In this document: positions 12,093-23,200 of the stretch, one piece after another
Layout of the letters: each line of letters starts with the position of its first letter
Numbering within the stretch: the first letter of the stretch is position 1
Assembly: GCA_004194705.1 (NCBI GenBank)
Contig: SADC01001042.1
Coordinates: 124,001-188,000, forward strand
Direction: 5' to 3'
Length of the DNA: 64,000 bases
DNA from: Ditylenchus dipsaci
Lineage: Eukaryota > Nematoda > Chromadorea > Rhabditida > Anguinidae
The notes under the pieces: model-generated
What the model was told of the DNA's origin: nothing
The model's input: the letters and a program-made list of their open reading frames with translations, nothing else
Database searches by the model: none
Position numbers and translations under genes: made by a program

Positions 12093-12337
12093 CTGCTTTT
12101 CACACAAGACAGATTATGTATAGACAGGGCGTATTTTTCAAGAAAACTTTCCAGGGAAGAATATTTTTGCAATTTTTTTTCGCAGATTCGAGATCTTCGT
12201 GACATTTCCTAAAACAACCACCTTTCTACACCTACTTTGTCTAGTGTGAAAAAAACTGCGAAATTGTGAACCAGGAATGACAAAGGTCACGCTGATTTCA
12301 CGGTGAACTGAGAGGGATACAAGCGCAGTGTTCACGT

Positions 12338-13100
12338 GCTATTTAAACGGTTCGTACTCATTCGGGCACAACTCATTTGGGCGCTCTCATTTGGGCGCTT
12401 TTCAATTTTCTATTCAAAATAGCGTCCTAAACTAACTTTTTTTGCACGATACCATGAAAAATCCTCTTCAGAAGCTCAAAAAAGCATTATTTTTAGGTTC
12501 TGGTTTATAAAAAGTTGAGTTTTGGGCACTTTGAATTTTCGAACATTTGACTGTTATACCATGTTTTTGAACATGAAGCTTGGCAAAAAGAGCAATGCAT
12601 TTTTGATCAAGAGTCTTGCTCTGAATTATGTCTAAGGTAAGTGAGTGCGCGTATCTCTAACCAACCAAGCCCCCTGCGCCCCTGCGCCCCTGCGCCCTTA
12701 TAAGATAACTGAGTACGCGCATCTCTAACTCCAGACACCCACATACCTTGGGCACAAATCACTCGAAAGTGACTCAGATGCATAAAAATGTATGCATACC
12801 AGAGTTTTTTTATGCGGTTTGCCCCAGTCAACAAAACTATGTTCAAGATCTTCCTTTTCGGACAAAATTGGACTCTTTTTGGTCCCTTCCCACCATAAAA
12901 CAGCCCTAAACCCTTTTAAAAATGGTCAAAAAGGAAAATTTTCGGCGGTCCGAAAACTCAATTTTTTATTGACTAGAACTCAAAAATAATGTCTTTTTTG
13001 AGCTCTCGAGGCAATTCCAAGTCGTTTTGCTACACCAAATTAATATAAAAATTAAATGCGCCCAAATGGGGCGCCCAAATGAGTGTGTACGATTTAAACT
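12338..13100. mobile_element. Element with inverted tandem ends (ACTCATTTGGGCGC)
   Basis: The left end carries three units (TACTCATTCGGGCAC, AACTCATTTGGGCGC, TCTCATTTGGGCGC). The right end carries the complement (GCGCCCAAATGGGGCGCC, then AAATGAGTGTGTAC). Flanking TTTAAAC/GTTTAAA is also inverted. The interior, about 12590-12845, is the same module found inside the 7493-9050 element (GTCTAAGGTAAG, CCCCCTGCGCCCC, CGAAAGTGACTC). So two elements with different end words share a core. Confidence 0.65.
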
Positions 13101-16100
13101 ACAGCAAACATTTATGCAATAAAGTTTTGAAAATAACATTATTTAATGCTGATATTATCTCTAGAAAGAGAGAGTATTTAAGACTATAAAAGACTAGCTG
13201 TAATAGACAACTATTCTATAGTAGAAGACCACCTCCAGAGGGATGTCAAAAAAAGTAAAAACATTGGTCATCTAATAGAGATTGCCCGGCAATTTTTTTT
13301 CCATTTTTATCAACTGCAATATTTCACAATCAATATTTTTCGACTAGACCTTGCAACAAAAAAAACTTTTTTTTTCTGCAAAATTTTATCGGTCTTTGTT
13401 TTTTGCTGCCTTCTTATTCAATCCTCTGCTCTGTTTTTGCAGCAAGGGAGCTGGTTGTAAACAAAATAGATTAAAAGGTACACACACATAGCCATCTTTT
13501 CTTCCTGCTATTTCCAGCCTACCAATAGAGCCTATTTCAAAAATAAAATCGATATAGAGTATTGGCCAGTGGCCTGTTTTTTATATAAGTCTTAATTTAA
13601 TTCATTGTTTTCATGTTTTTTTAATTTGACAAAAAACAAAATAAATATAAACACATGAATATTTTTTGAGTTTTGTTGTTTCCATGAGTTTTTCCTATTG
13701 AAAAAAGGAGAAGAGGAAAAAATGGATCAAAAAATGTCTTCCGTTTGCTGTCACGCTACTTTTTTCGATTAACTTTCTCTGCCATTTGCTGATCTCGATC
13801 TCTAGAGGTTCTTGTCGTATTATATTCTTCCGTGAACTATGACAGATGACAGTCCACATGTGCATTTAGCAAAAATTTACAAATTAAAAAAAAACGGTTG
13901 TAAAAAAAGTTTTACACCGCTCCTATTTCAAATGAAAAAATTATTTGGAGACAATAAACGGGGGAGGTATATTACAGTAGCGCCAAAAATTGCATAAAAT
14001 TGCACATTTTAGATTGAATGTTTATCATATAAGTTGTTAAAATTATGCCATTTTAGCATCTGTTTAGACTATTGCTATGACCTTGGCTTCATTGTCCTTT
14101 GTCTGTGTTCTATGTTTGGTAATTTATTTAATCGTATTTTTGCGATAGAAGCCTAATACTTCTTTAGCCGGCATGAGGGTCCAATCATACTTCTGGCGCG
14201 ACATGAACCGTGTCGAATGGTTTTATCGCGAAATCTAAAAAACCTTGCGATATCTCGGAGTTGGTAAAAAAGAATTATTTCAGAATTAAATTACAGTGAA
14301 AATCCATTTCATGAGATAGACGTAAATTTCTTTCCGTAAATCGTGAGAAATGAGCAAAAACAAGTTCCGTGACAGTGTGTTTTGTGACTTGATCTATGGG
14401 ACTCGACTTCGTGTCCAATGAGAAGCATTACTAGAGCCCAAAAATAAGTGCGCATTTAAAACACTGAAAGATTAGCTCTTTCCAAAAAAGGCTTGGAATC
14501 TCAAACCACTTTGAAATGATACTTGTGTTCTTTTTAGTAAATAGAAGTTATGTCAAAATTGGTTCACACCGTTAAATAAGGTTATATGGCATTCTATCGC
14601 AACAAATACGGCAATAAATTTTTCAGACCAAACAAATAATAAATATGTTTTCTAGGTGCTTTCAGCTAAAGCCAGCAGTTCTGACCCAGGTATCCTTCCA
14701 ATAAAAAAAAATTATTCACGGTCAAAACTCGATAAAAACCCCTATATAGACGGATAAAATGTTGGTTATTAGGAATATAATTGTTTTTTATTTTATATTA
14801 TTAAGATAGAAGATTCAAAAGATTTTACATATTAAAGGTATCGTTCAAAAAAAACAAAAAATGACCAAAATCCAACATTTCTGCATTTTCTTAAATCTCA
14901 CAAGCTCTACCGATCGATCATATTTTTTGGATTTTGGATTTTCGCGCAAAATTCTCTAGATTGACCTTAAAATTTTGATTAAAATATAACCCGCTATATC
15001 AACCTATTAGAGTAAATACGATATTTCAAAAGTTTTAAATTTTTCTGTGATATGGGTTTTGTAGTTTTCGATCTTTGCTATGACGTTGTCTCGATACGTT
15101 TTGGAACACTTGGAGGAGTAAGATGGCCAAAAAGCTTGACAACTTCTTAAAATGACCTTACAAGTGTCAAGCCTCAAATACTGATTAAATGAAAAATTAA
15201 GCCATGTTTTATACTCAGAAAGTTCAGAGCTACAAAACCGATTTATTGGATTTCTTTGTTTAATATTTTTCTCTGAAAATCGACGAGAAAGATGTTGCTA
15301 GACTTTCGGGACGCCAGCCAAAAGAAAATTAAAACATGTTTAGGACTTAAAGTTTATGTCTATCCAAATAAACATTAAATACCATGCTCCTGAGCACAAG
15401 CTTAAATATTACCCACTGGGGCCCATTGCAACAGTTGAAAGTTGAAAGTGAAAATGTTGCAACGATGGAAAGTATAAAGTTGGAAGTTGAAAGTAGGTGG
15501 TAAAAATCAGTGGAAGGGTGGTGGTCCGATTTTTTGTGAAAGTTGAAAGTAAATTTTTTTTCGCTTTTGGTCATTTCTAGATGTAATTTTTCCGTAGAAT
15601 CCAAATTTTCGGTTATTTTACACAATTTCACGGAATAATTGTGACATTTTGACCGCTTTTTCAACCTCGAGTAGTGACAGGGAATATACCTATGAAGTGG
15701 TGCCAACGCATTATTATTGGTATCAATTTACAAAACAAACCACTACTTTTAACCCAAAATCCTAAAGTGAAAACGGTTTGTTATGACCAAAACTGCGATT
15801 TTACATACTCTCACTCTAAAAGCTCGTGTGGGTACCCCTCGGGTAGATGGATATCTCCCTGAATACCGTGAAAAAAAAATACCGCGAAAAATTTCAGTCA
15901 TAGTTGAAAAATCCACTTATTTTTACGTGAAATCCTGTGAGGAATCGGGTTTGAGAGGACCGAAATTGAAATTTTACCTATTCAACTCCCAAAACCTATG
16001 GAGGGTACCCTTGGGTAAGTGGATATCCACCTGGATGGACGTCAAGCGAATTGATCCACTTCGAGCCTGTCCGAACTCTAGAGCTTTCAATTCAGTTACA

Positions 16101-16434
16101 TATTCAAAAATTTTACACAAACAGCAGATGAACCAAGGCTTTTTTTCAAACAAATTGTCAAAAATTCTCTTATCAAATTAGTCGCCAATTGACCTCAATT
16201 CGATTTCGGACGTTTTTGTAAAATACTATAACACCCACGGTCCCATGAATTTCTATTTTCATCAAAAATAGTTTTTAAGGCATTCAAAGCAACCCGTTTT
16301 GGCTGAGGTATGTAAGCGTGCCTCCAAGGAAGTACATAATCTGGACTGTTGACATCAACTTAATGCACATGGAAATGTTTAAGTAGGTGTTTTAAAGTCA
16401 TGTAAGGTGTCTTTCAACTTTGCTTTTAATTTAG
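13101..16434. other. No supported gene; decayed repeats and word tracts
   Basis: 3.3 kb of AT-rich DNA. Recognisable items are a TATATTACAGTAGCGCC phrase at about 13967 that is inverted at 17720; a GTTGAAAGTTGAAAGT tract at 15425-15500; and a pair of GGGTACCC-containing repeats with GTGGATATCC/GATGGATATC at 15825-15860 and 16000-16045. The open frames in this stretch overlap these tracts and have no coding support. Confidence 0.4.
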
Positions 16435-16642
16435 CCTGACCTATTTGGTTGGTAATCAATGGAAAAGTGTGGTAAAGGAGTGTAAGAAGTTCTACTGCCC
16501 TTCTTTTGCTAACATAGATGCAGACAGTTGCTACGGTGTGGGTGAAAGTGTAGATATGGCTGAGGTAGGATCTTTTAAAAAGGAATATCTTGACCTGAGT
16601 TTTGCAATAGACTGGGAAGGGCATTGGAACTACAGCTGTTAA
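16435..16642 (+). CDS. Possible last exon of a small cysteine-containing protein, family unknown
   Basis: After a TTTTAATTTAG acceptor the frame reads about 68 residues, including VKECKKFYCPSF, DADSCYGVGE and a final WNYSC before the stop. The four cysteines and polar composition are reminiscent of a secreted domain. A possible upstream exon ends at a GAG|GTATGT donor near 16306. There is no recognisable family. It lies just left of a fold-back element and could be part of a decayed gene. Confidence 0.3.
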
Positions 16643-16769
16643 TCATTTTTTTCATCATCGCACCAAGTATTAGCCGAAAATTGCACAAAATGAATCGCCT
16701 AAAAGTTTATAGATTAAAAATATAGTTACATTTGGGCACAGGCATCAATTCAGTGCCACAGTCTAATTA

Positions 16770-17355
16770 GTCTCGGTGCAAAGTTGCTTTAACACGGGAA
16801 AGGCTGTGTATGTCAAACTATTCATTTTGTGCAAAAGTTTACGCTGCAAACGATGGCAAACAAGTAAAATAGCATTTGAAAAAGGTGATTATCGTCTATT
16901 ACCAGCCACGTGAAGTTTTAGCAAAATATGGATGGTACTCGCTCAATTTATAAATCACCGAGGCGCGTAATTATTTTCTTTTCATAAATCCTTCCACTCG
17001 AGACAACAAACATTCAAATATATCGAGACCGAGAAAACTCGAAAACTGGCTTTTAGAATGAAAATCGAAAATTTTATGTAAATTCGTGATCACTTTGCTA
17101 CAAGTTTATGCGCAATATACAGTTCGGATCACACTATGTATTTTGGGATATTTCACGTCCAGTAGTACACAAATTTGAGCAAATAACACTCATATTTTGC
17201 TCAAAATTTAGCTGGTTGGGAATACGTCAAAATCACCTTTTTCAAATGCTCTTTTAACCTTTCGAAACTGTCTTTTTCAGCAATCGTTTTTCAGCTTGGA
17301 ATTCTCACAAAATGTATGGGTTGGCACACACACAGCCTTTCCTGCGTTATAGAGG
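16770..17355. repeat. Fold-back element, TTAACACGGGAAA ends
   Basis: The left end has TTTAACACGGGAAAGGCTGTG and the right end CACACAGCCTTTCCTGCG. The inner arms GCATTTGAAAAAGGTGAT and ATCACCTTTTTCAAATGC are perfect inverted copies. The end phrase is shared with the larger fold-back at 37483-39582. Confidence 0.65.
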
Positions 17356-17714
17356 GCGCAAGCTAGTAAGAATATAGCCCGGTGTTGCTATGTGAAAAAA
17401 ATTCTGCGGCATTAAGGTAAATTGTAACTATCAATATCACAATTTTTAAATTTCTTCGAATTTTTTGTTTTGTTTTTTTCCGATGCTTCGACACTTTTTT
17501 AACTCAATTTTTAAAAGATCTAACAAATTTAATTCATCAGTCTCATAAAAAATTGTAGGAATTCTGATTTCACCAACAGACTTTTTAAAAGCATAAAAGT
17601 TTACAAGAAAGACCTTCTGGTCTCAATGGCCCCATTTTTTGTAAAAAAATTAAAGGTGTCACTGTATCGAAACTCGACTGTAGAAAACTAATCAACCTTT
17701 TTTGAATGTTTTTT

Positions 17715-17992
17715 CGGCGCTACTGTAATATACCCCCCCCCCCCCAAAAAAAAACCCTCCTGTAATATAACCAACCCCCCCCCCCCCAATAATTTTTAGG
17801 CTTAGGAATTAGGCTTAGCCTTAGGCTTAGGCTTTGGCCTTTGCATTAGGCTTAGGGACAACACGTAAAAATTTCACCACTTTTCCAAAAAAAGTATGGT
17901 TTTTGGGGTACCTGAAAAAATTATTGGGGGCGGGGGGTATATTACAGTAGATTTTGGGGGGGGAGGTTATATGACAGTAGCGTCGTTTTTTC
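17715..17992. repeat. C/G-run fold-back element (CTACTGTAATATACCCCC)
   Basis: The left end reads CTACTGTAATATACC plus a C run, then CCTGTAATATAACC plus a C run. The right end is the mirror image, GGGGTATATTACAGTAG and GGTTATATGACAGTAGCG. The middle contains a TTAGGCTTAGGC microsatellite. Homopolymers of up to 14 C make assembly here uncertain. Confidence 0.6.
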
Positions 17993-19029
17993 TTTTCATC
18001 CTGGCTCATCTATTCATCATCAAACAATGAAAAATTAACGGTAGTCCGATAAACAGCATAAGGTCTTCAAATAACAGATGTCCTTCACGTAAATATGGTC
18101 ACAGCTGAAAATTTAGCAACTACCGAGTAGACAAAGTCCTTGCAAATTTTCAAAAATTATGTTTATATACCAAAACAATTAAGAAAATCAAGAAATTTTT
18201 TGAGAAGTTGACGAGCATTTTTTTCATTTTAACTAGTCGGAAATTTATTTCAAAACTTAGCAAGTGTACAATACCTTAGCACATTTTTGTAGCGCAGCTT
18301 AATAGCTACAGAACGTATTTCACAGAATGATTTTCTTAACTGAATGCTGAGAAATGACGTTTTGAAAAATATCCATTTCTTCAAAAAATGACAAAAATCC
18401 AAATTTCTTTTAATTTTTTCAGATTTGTGTAATTTAAAAAATATATATATTGTTTACAAAAAGTCATATCTAATAAGTTTGAAAAAAATTACAGACAATT
18501 CTTTCAAATTCCCTAAATCTTCTGATTTTCATCAAAGTCATTAGTTTTCACATTTCTAAAATAACTCATTGAGTTTGATAGCTTATTAGACAGATTAGAT
18601 CCAGGGTTACAAGCTCGTGATAAAAAAAACAATACTAATTTAAGTTAAATCATGATATAAAAATTTCATTTAGATACTTAGACTTTTCATATTTTACTTT
18701 AATTGAACCCTTTTTTACTTTTAAATTTTTTGAAAATATGAAATAGAAATCTCTAGATTGACATAAAGATGTCCCAAACACATATTAATTTTAAAAAAGT
18801 TGAAAAAAATTATGAAAGAAGAACGAAGAAACATTTAAAATAGCAAAAACAAAATGTTCAATTTGCCGCTCCCCAAGGTCATGGTTCCTTGAATTAGATA
18901 AATGAAAATTTCAATTAACCAGCACTTTATTCTCGAGAAAAAAATTGGAGTACTCAGTGATCTGGCACCTCGGCACCCTGAGGCTGGTCCCAGGGGTGCC
19001 GGATAACCTAGGTTTGACTATGTTTTCAG
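17993..19029. other. No supported exon; probably intron or upstream DNA of the next gene
   Basis: AT-rich. At about 18940-19018 there is a half-element of the pogo/Tigger-like family (GGCTGGTCCCAGGGGTGCC, ending GGTTTGACTATG). Upstream exons of the 19030-19512 gene were not identified. Confidence 0.4.
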
Positions 19030-19512
19030 ATCAGCTATAAGTCTGTAAATCAATCTTGGTCATCGGCTGGCTTAGTTATTTTTGAAGAACGTTTTTTCTC
19101 CCGCCACCATCCATCCTCACACACCAACCAGACCGATCATCAGCTTTTGCTATCCCTTAAAAGTGAGCTTGGTCAGATGGTGCACGAAATGCAAGTAATT
19201 AGCCAAACAGACCACGCTGAGAACCAATGGACAAGGCTATTCAATTTGATCATCTCCGCCATCGAGCTTTTGTTGTTGGGGCTTGGACCTGCCTTTGTCG
19301 GACTTATAGCTGCCCTGAACATGGCGGCCAAGAGAAGACTCCGAAGAATCAACACACATGAAGAGGCACTGGCGGATGACTGGCCAACCCACACTGATTA
19401 CACTGCCACAATTGACACAACAATCACACAAGGACCTCAGATGGACAATAACCACAGCGAAATTGAAACTGGCACTCTGATATCTGGGCTGGGTCGTCAT
19501 GAAGACCAATAA
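19030..19512 (+). CDS. Last exon of a single-pass membrane protein, family unknown
   Basis: The exon follows a GTTTTCAG acceptor and is open for 160 residues to TAA. It contains an NQTD sequon, an amphipathic stretch (LLLSLKSELGQMVHEMQ), one strong membrane span (LFNLIISAIELLLLGLGPAF and continuing through GLIAAL), then a basic stop-transfer KRRLRR and a polar, Thr-rich tail of about 60 residues. This suggests an N-out, C-in protein whose ectodomain lies upstream. The AATAAA at 19508-19513 overlaps the stop codon, so the 3' UTR would be very short. Codon use and open length support coding. No family recognised. Confidence 0.5.
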   Translation: MSYKSVNQSWSSAGLVIFEERFFSRHHPSSHTNQTDHQLLLSLKSELGQMVHEMQVISQTDHAENQWTRLFNLIISAIELLLLGLGPAFVGLIAALNMAAKRRLRRINTHEEALADDWPTHTDYTATIDTTITQGPQMDNNHSEIETGTLISGLGRHEDQ

Positions 19513-20112
19513 AATATAATTGTGTTTAAATCTCTGATGTTTTTCTATATTATTTATTTTCATTTTTGCTGGATGTAGAAGCGGTGTATTTTTTCTATGG
19601 GGTTTGTTTATAACTTAATTTTCTTGATAGAGAAATGAAAACTGTTCATTTGTGTTTTAATTCTTTGTTTTACAGGGTGCAGCTTTTTTCGATAACTTTC
19701 TGATTTTGTGGGGTGTCAATGAGTTTTTTGTGTGAAAGAGCATGTTCTAAGTATTTGTTTGACATTAAATATGCGTGAAAAAGTTTTATTGTGCATGACA
19801 ACAAAGAGCGCTATTCAAATAAAAAAAACAGTCATAAATTAGCTATTGTCGGTTATTTAATGTTTTGAAATTCTGAGAGCATACGAAATCAGAAAATTGT
19901 GAAAAAAATAAAAGTAAAAAATTTTGGCGCACCCTGCATCTTTAAATCCGGTGCGCTAATTTTATCTCATTTTTCAAACAGTTTTTTTAAGTTTATTTAT
20001 TTTCTGTCTGTTTTAAACACTTTTTTGAGTGTTTTTAATTTTACTGTTATCTAATTTTACTCCTATGCTTTGTTATTTTTATTTGTCGTCACTTTTGAAA
20101 TAAAACAAGAAA
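19513..20112. other. Intergenic between two convergent genes
   Basis: AT-rich, no motifs. It separates the 3' end of the plus-strand membrane-protein exon from the 3' end of the minus-strand MARCHF6 gene. Confidence 0.4.
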
Positions 20113-20118
20113 TTTATT
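20113..20118 (-). terminator. Probable poly(A) signal of the MARCHF6 gene
   Basis: AATAAA on the minus strand, about 150 nt downstream of the MARCHF6 stop codon. Read from sequence only. Confidence 0.45.
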
Positions 20119-20265
20119 ATATAATAACAACAAATATCTCATAGCGAAAAACTTCAGTCAGAAATTTTGCAATTTGGTATATTTCTTGACACATTTATAA
20201 ATAAAGAGCTAGATGACTTTTAACTTGAAAATAATAACTATAAAGCTAAGCATACACCCATTTGT

Positions 20266-23200
20266 TCAGTCCACTTTTTTGCTACCCGCTCGTTCTGTTG
20301 TTGCTGTTGAAGTGCTGGCACTTACAGCATTATTGACTTCTCGGTAGAAATTGACCAGTTGAGTGCCTGTTAACAGTTGATTTAAATTTGACACAATTTT
20401 GCAAAAGTTTAACTACAGCTTGTACTGGGTGGCCCAGGAAAATTCGGAAAACGCACGCAGCCCTTGCCATATAGAACTCCTTATGAAAATGAATTACAAA
20501 ATTTAAGATACCAGTAAACATGTGCGTTAAAAGCGGCTAGAGGCCGATTGACGGTCTTGACCGTCAGCATATTTTGACTTCGTTTTAATTTGACCATTAA
20601 TTTGACCATACTATAGAAAAATTGATCAGCTTGAGCGTTAGCATAATTTAGCGGACTGTTCCTTCTAATCTAAGAGTTGCCTTTTGATTAAAGATAAACA
20701 TTGTAACGGTAATTGCGGACAAAATACGGTATTTTCTCTAATCATGCCCCGTCTATAATCTTAGCTCTAGCAACAGTTTGAAAAAAAACAGCTATAAAAA
20801 CTGGAAAACGCGACAATTTTATCAATCTTTTTTTTTTATTAAATTTGGCGTTGGAGATTATTTTAATGTCAAAATTATCAATGAAAATTGTTTGAGTTTG
20901 GTCCTATTCAGTAAAAATTCTGTGTTGTCTCGTATTTTTTGCGTCAAGCCGAAAGAGTTGGAAAATCCCGCCCCGTCTCTAATTACCCACACCCCCCCCC
21001 CCACAGAAGATCGAAAAACTCCGCCCCGGGGACACAATTAGAGAAAATACGGTAATTAATTTTACCAACGGTCGAATGTCTGACAGTCAAATTGCTGACG
21101 GTCAAACTGTTACGGTCAAAATTGTGACGGTCAATCGGCCTGCACCCTAAAAGGCAATGAAAAAAATTTGCAGAAGAAAAAATTCAAAAAAGCTTTTTAA
21201 AATTTTCCAGATTTGTTTGGCCAACTATGTAGGTGCAAATTAATAATTCTGAGAATCGACTCATTTTTGCTTTAAAGTACCTCATTTTAGCTGAAAAGTG
21301 CTAATTTCGAACCAATAGTACTAGCGTTTTCTTCTTTGCTCATACAGTAAAACCTCGTTAAACCGACACCCCTGGGGACCGGGCATAAGGTGTCGGTTTA
21401 TCGACGTGTCGGTTTAACGAGGTGTCGGTTTTTCGAAGGATGTTTATTCTGTATGTTTTGACTCATGGTGTCGGTTTAAGGAGGTGTCGGTTCATCGGGG
21501 TGTCGATTTATCGAAGTTGGACTGTACCAAACAAAACTGTCTTCTTCCCACTGCTTGAAGGCTTTTTCGAGACCTTTTCAAACAACTTTTGAGCTTGAAT
21601 GAGACAATTTCAAAAGAAGCAAAAATTTTAAGAAAAAATGATGCTTTTTAATTTTTTTTCTATTATTTTATCGTTTATAAAGCCCCCGATACAATGTAAT
21701 CTTTCAAGAAAATTTTGTTCACTAAGAATACAAGCTACTTATGATGTTTTGGGCCAACCGTCATTTTTCTGGCGAAGAAAATTTGATGGGCCTGATATTT
21801 GTTTTCATTTTGTAGTCGCAAATTATGACGCTGTATGAGTGTGAATATTAAGTTAAGTTTCAATGGTTAACTGTATCTAAATGAATAGACTCACCAATCA
21901 AATATTTGTCGTTGCGAATCTTCTGTGCAACTTCTCTCAGTTTTGACCATTGCCAATAGAGGAAGAGGGCGAGAGTGACAGTGAGAAGGGTGCAAGGGTA
22001 AGTGTACCGAGTCAGAATCACCTCTTCTTCCCTGCTCACATCTAAACATAGCTGGATTAATGCATGTTTTGATTTTTCGTTACTTTCTAGCAATGTTGTA
22101 AATTTCCAAATTATTGCCACAATCCCGAAAATCAGTCACCGGCGCCGGTGTCGCATTGGTGCCATTTACAACACTGCTTTCTGATAAGTAAGTTATTTTT
22201 AGCTGAAAAGAAACAAATATGATGTTTACTCACTCATTATTAATTATTAATCACGACTATTTGGTAACTTTACTCGCCGAATTTACAAAATTTGTTTTTC
22301 TCATGTATTTTGTTTTTTGATTTTTTCATAGACACAATTGGCACAACCCCAACCCACAATTTGATTGATATTCAATTTCACCCGCTTACTTAAATGTTCA
22401 ATTCTTTTTTCAAATTTTTGTGTTAATTTTTTTAAATTTTTTCACATCGTATTGTAACCCAGGATATTAGCTTTCAAACTCAAATTCTATTGAATGATTC
22501 TGGAAAAGTAGAGACTTGGAGGTCTGAACGAAGTAAATGTTATTTCATTCAAATATTTAAATATCTACATTTATAATTTCATTCAATAGAGCTTGATACC
22601 TAGTTGGAAAGCTGAGATCTCGAGCCAAAATTTTGAAAAAAAATACCTAAAAATTTGAAGAATTAAATTAAAGGGGGGGGGGTGGATAGCCTCTGAGTTT
22701 ACTTTTTTTTGAAAAGGTTACTACAAAAATTAGCATAAAAATTACTTACCAAAAAAATTGAACATCAGTTTGGCCAGCACATATGGAAAAGCTATTTGAA
22801 AAGATAGCAAGTTGACTATGGGACAATTAGTTGGATGTAGAGCTGCTGTAGTCTGAAGCCTCTAACTCCATCTGCATACACCTAAAAACACATTGGCTTA
22901 CTAGAAATCTTTCAAAAAAGTGATACAAAAGATTAAAAATATCGCTGTTTCGCTCATAAATTTCTGTATGAGTGAAATTTTGGACATATTTATGGTGCAT
23001 AGCAAAAAGTAATTTTAAGGAAATTAATTGGTACTAAACACGCTTTTCCGTTTTCTTTATAAATTAAAATTTTCACTCATTAGACTGTTTCTTTGTTTTA
23101 ACTCAAAGTAATTCCCCAAAAAGCGTATACAGCACTCAAAATAATATATTCTTAACGTTCATTCACCTTTTGCTAAACCTACTACAGTCAAGTATCGATA

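Noticed and set aside
11888..12212. Long overlapping open frames on both strands over the GC island, Arg/Pro/Ala-rich
   Set aside because: They are translations of a CACCGG/GGTGCC word tract in all frames; no start context, splice support or family motif.
15347..15706. Minus-strand open frame of 119 residues
   Set aside because: Built partly on an AAAGTTGAAAGT tract, with no domain; amino acid composition looks random.
20725..21054. Plus-strand frame 20778-21041
   Set aside because: Lies inside a nested MITE in a MARCHF6 intron; low complexity.
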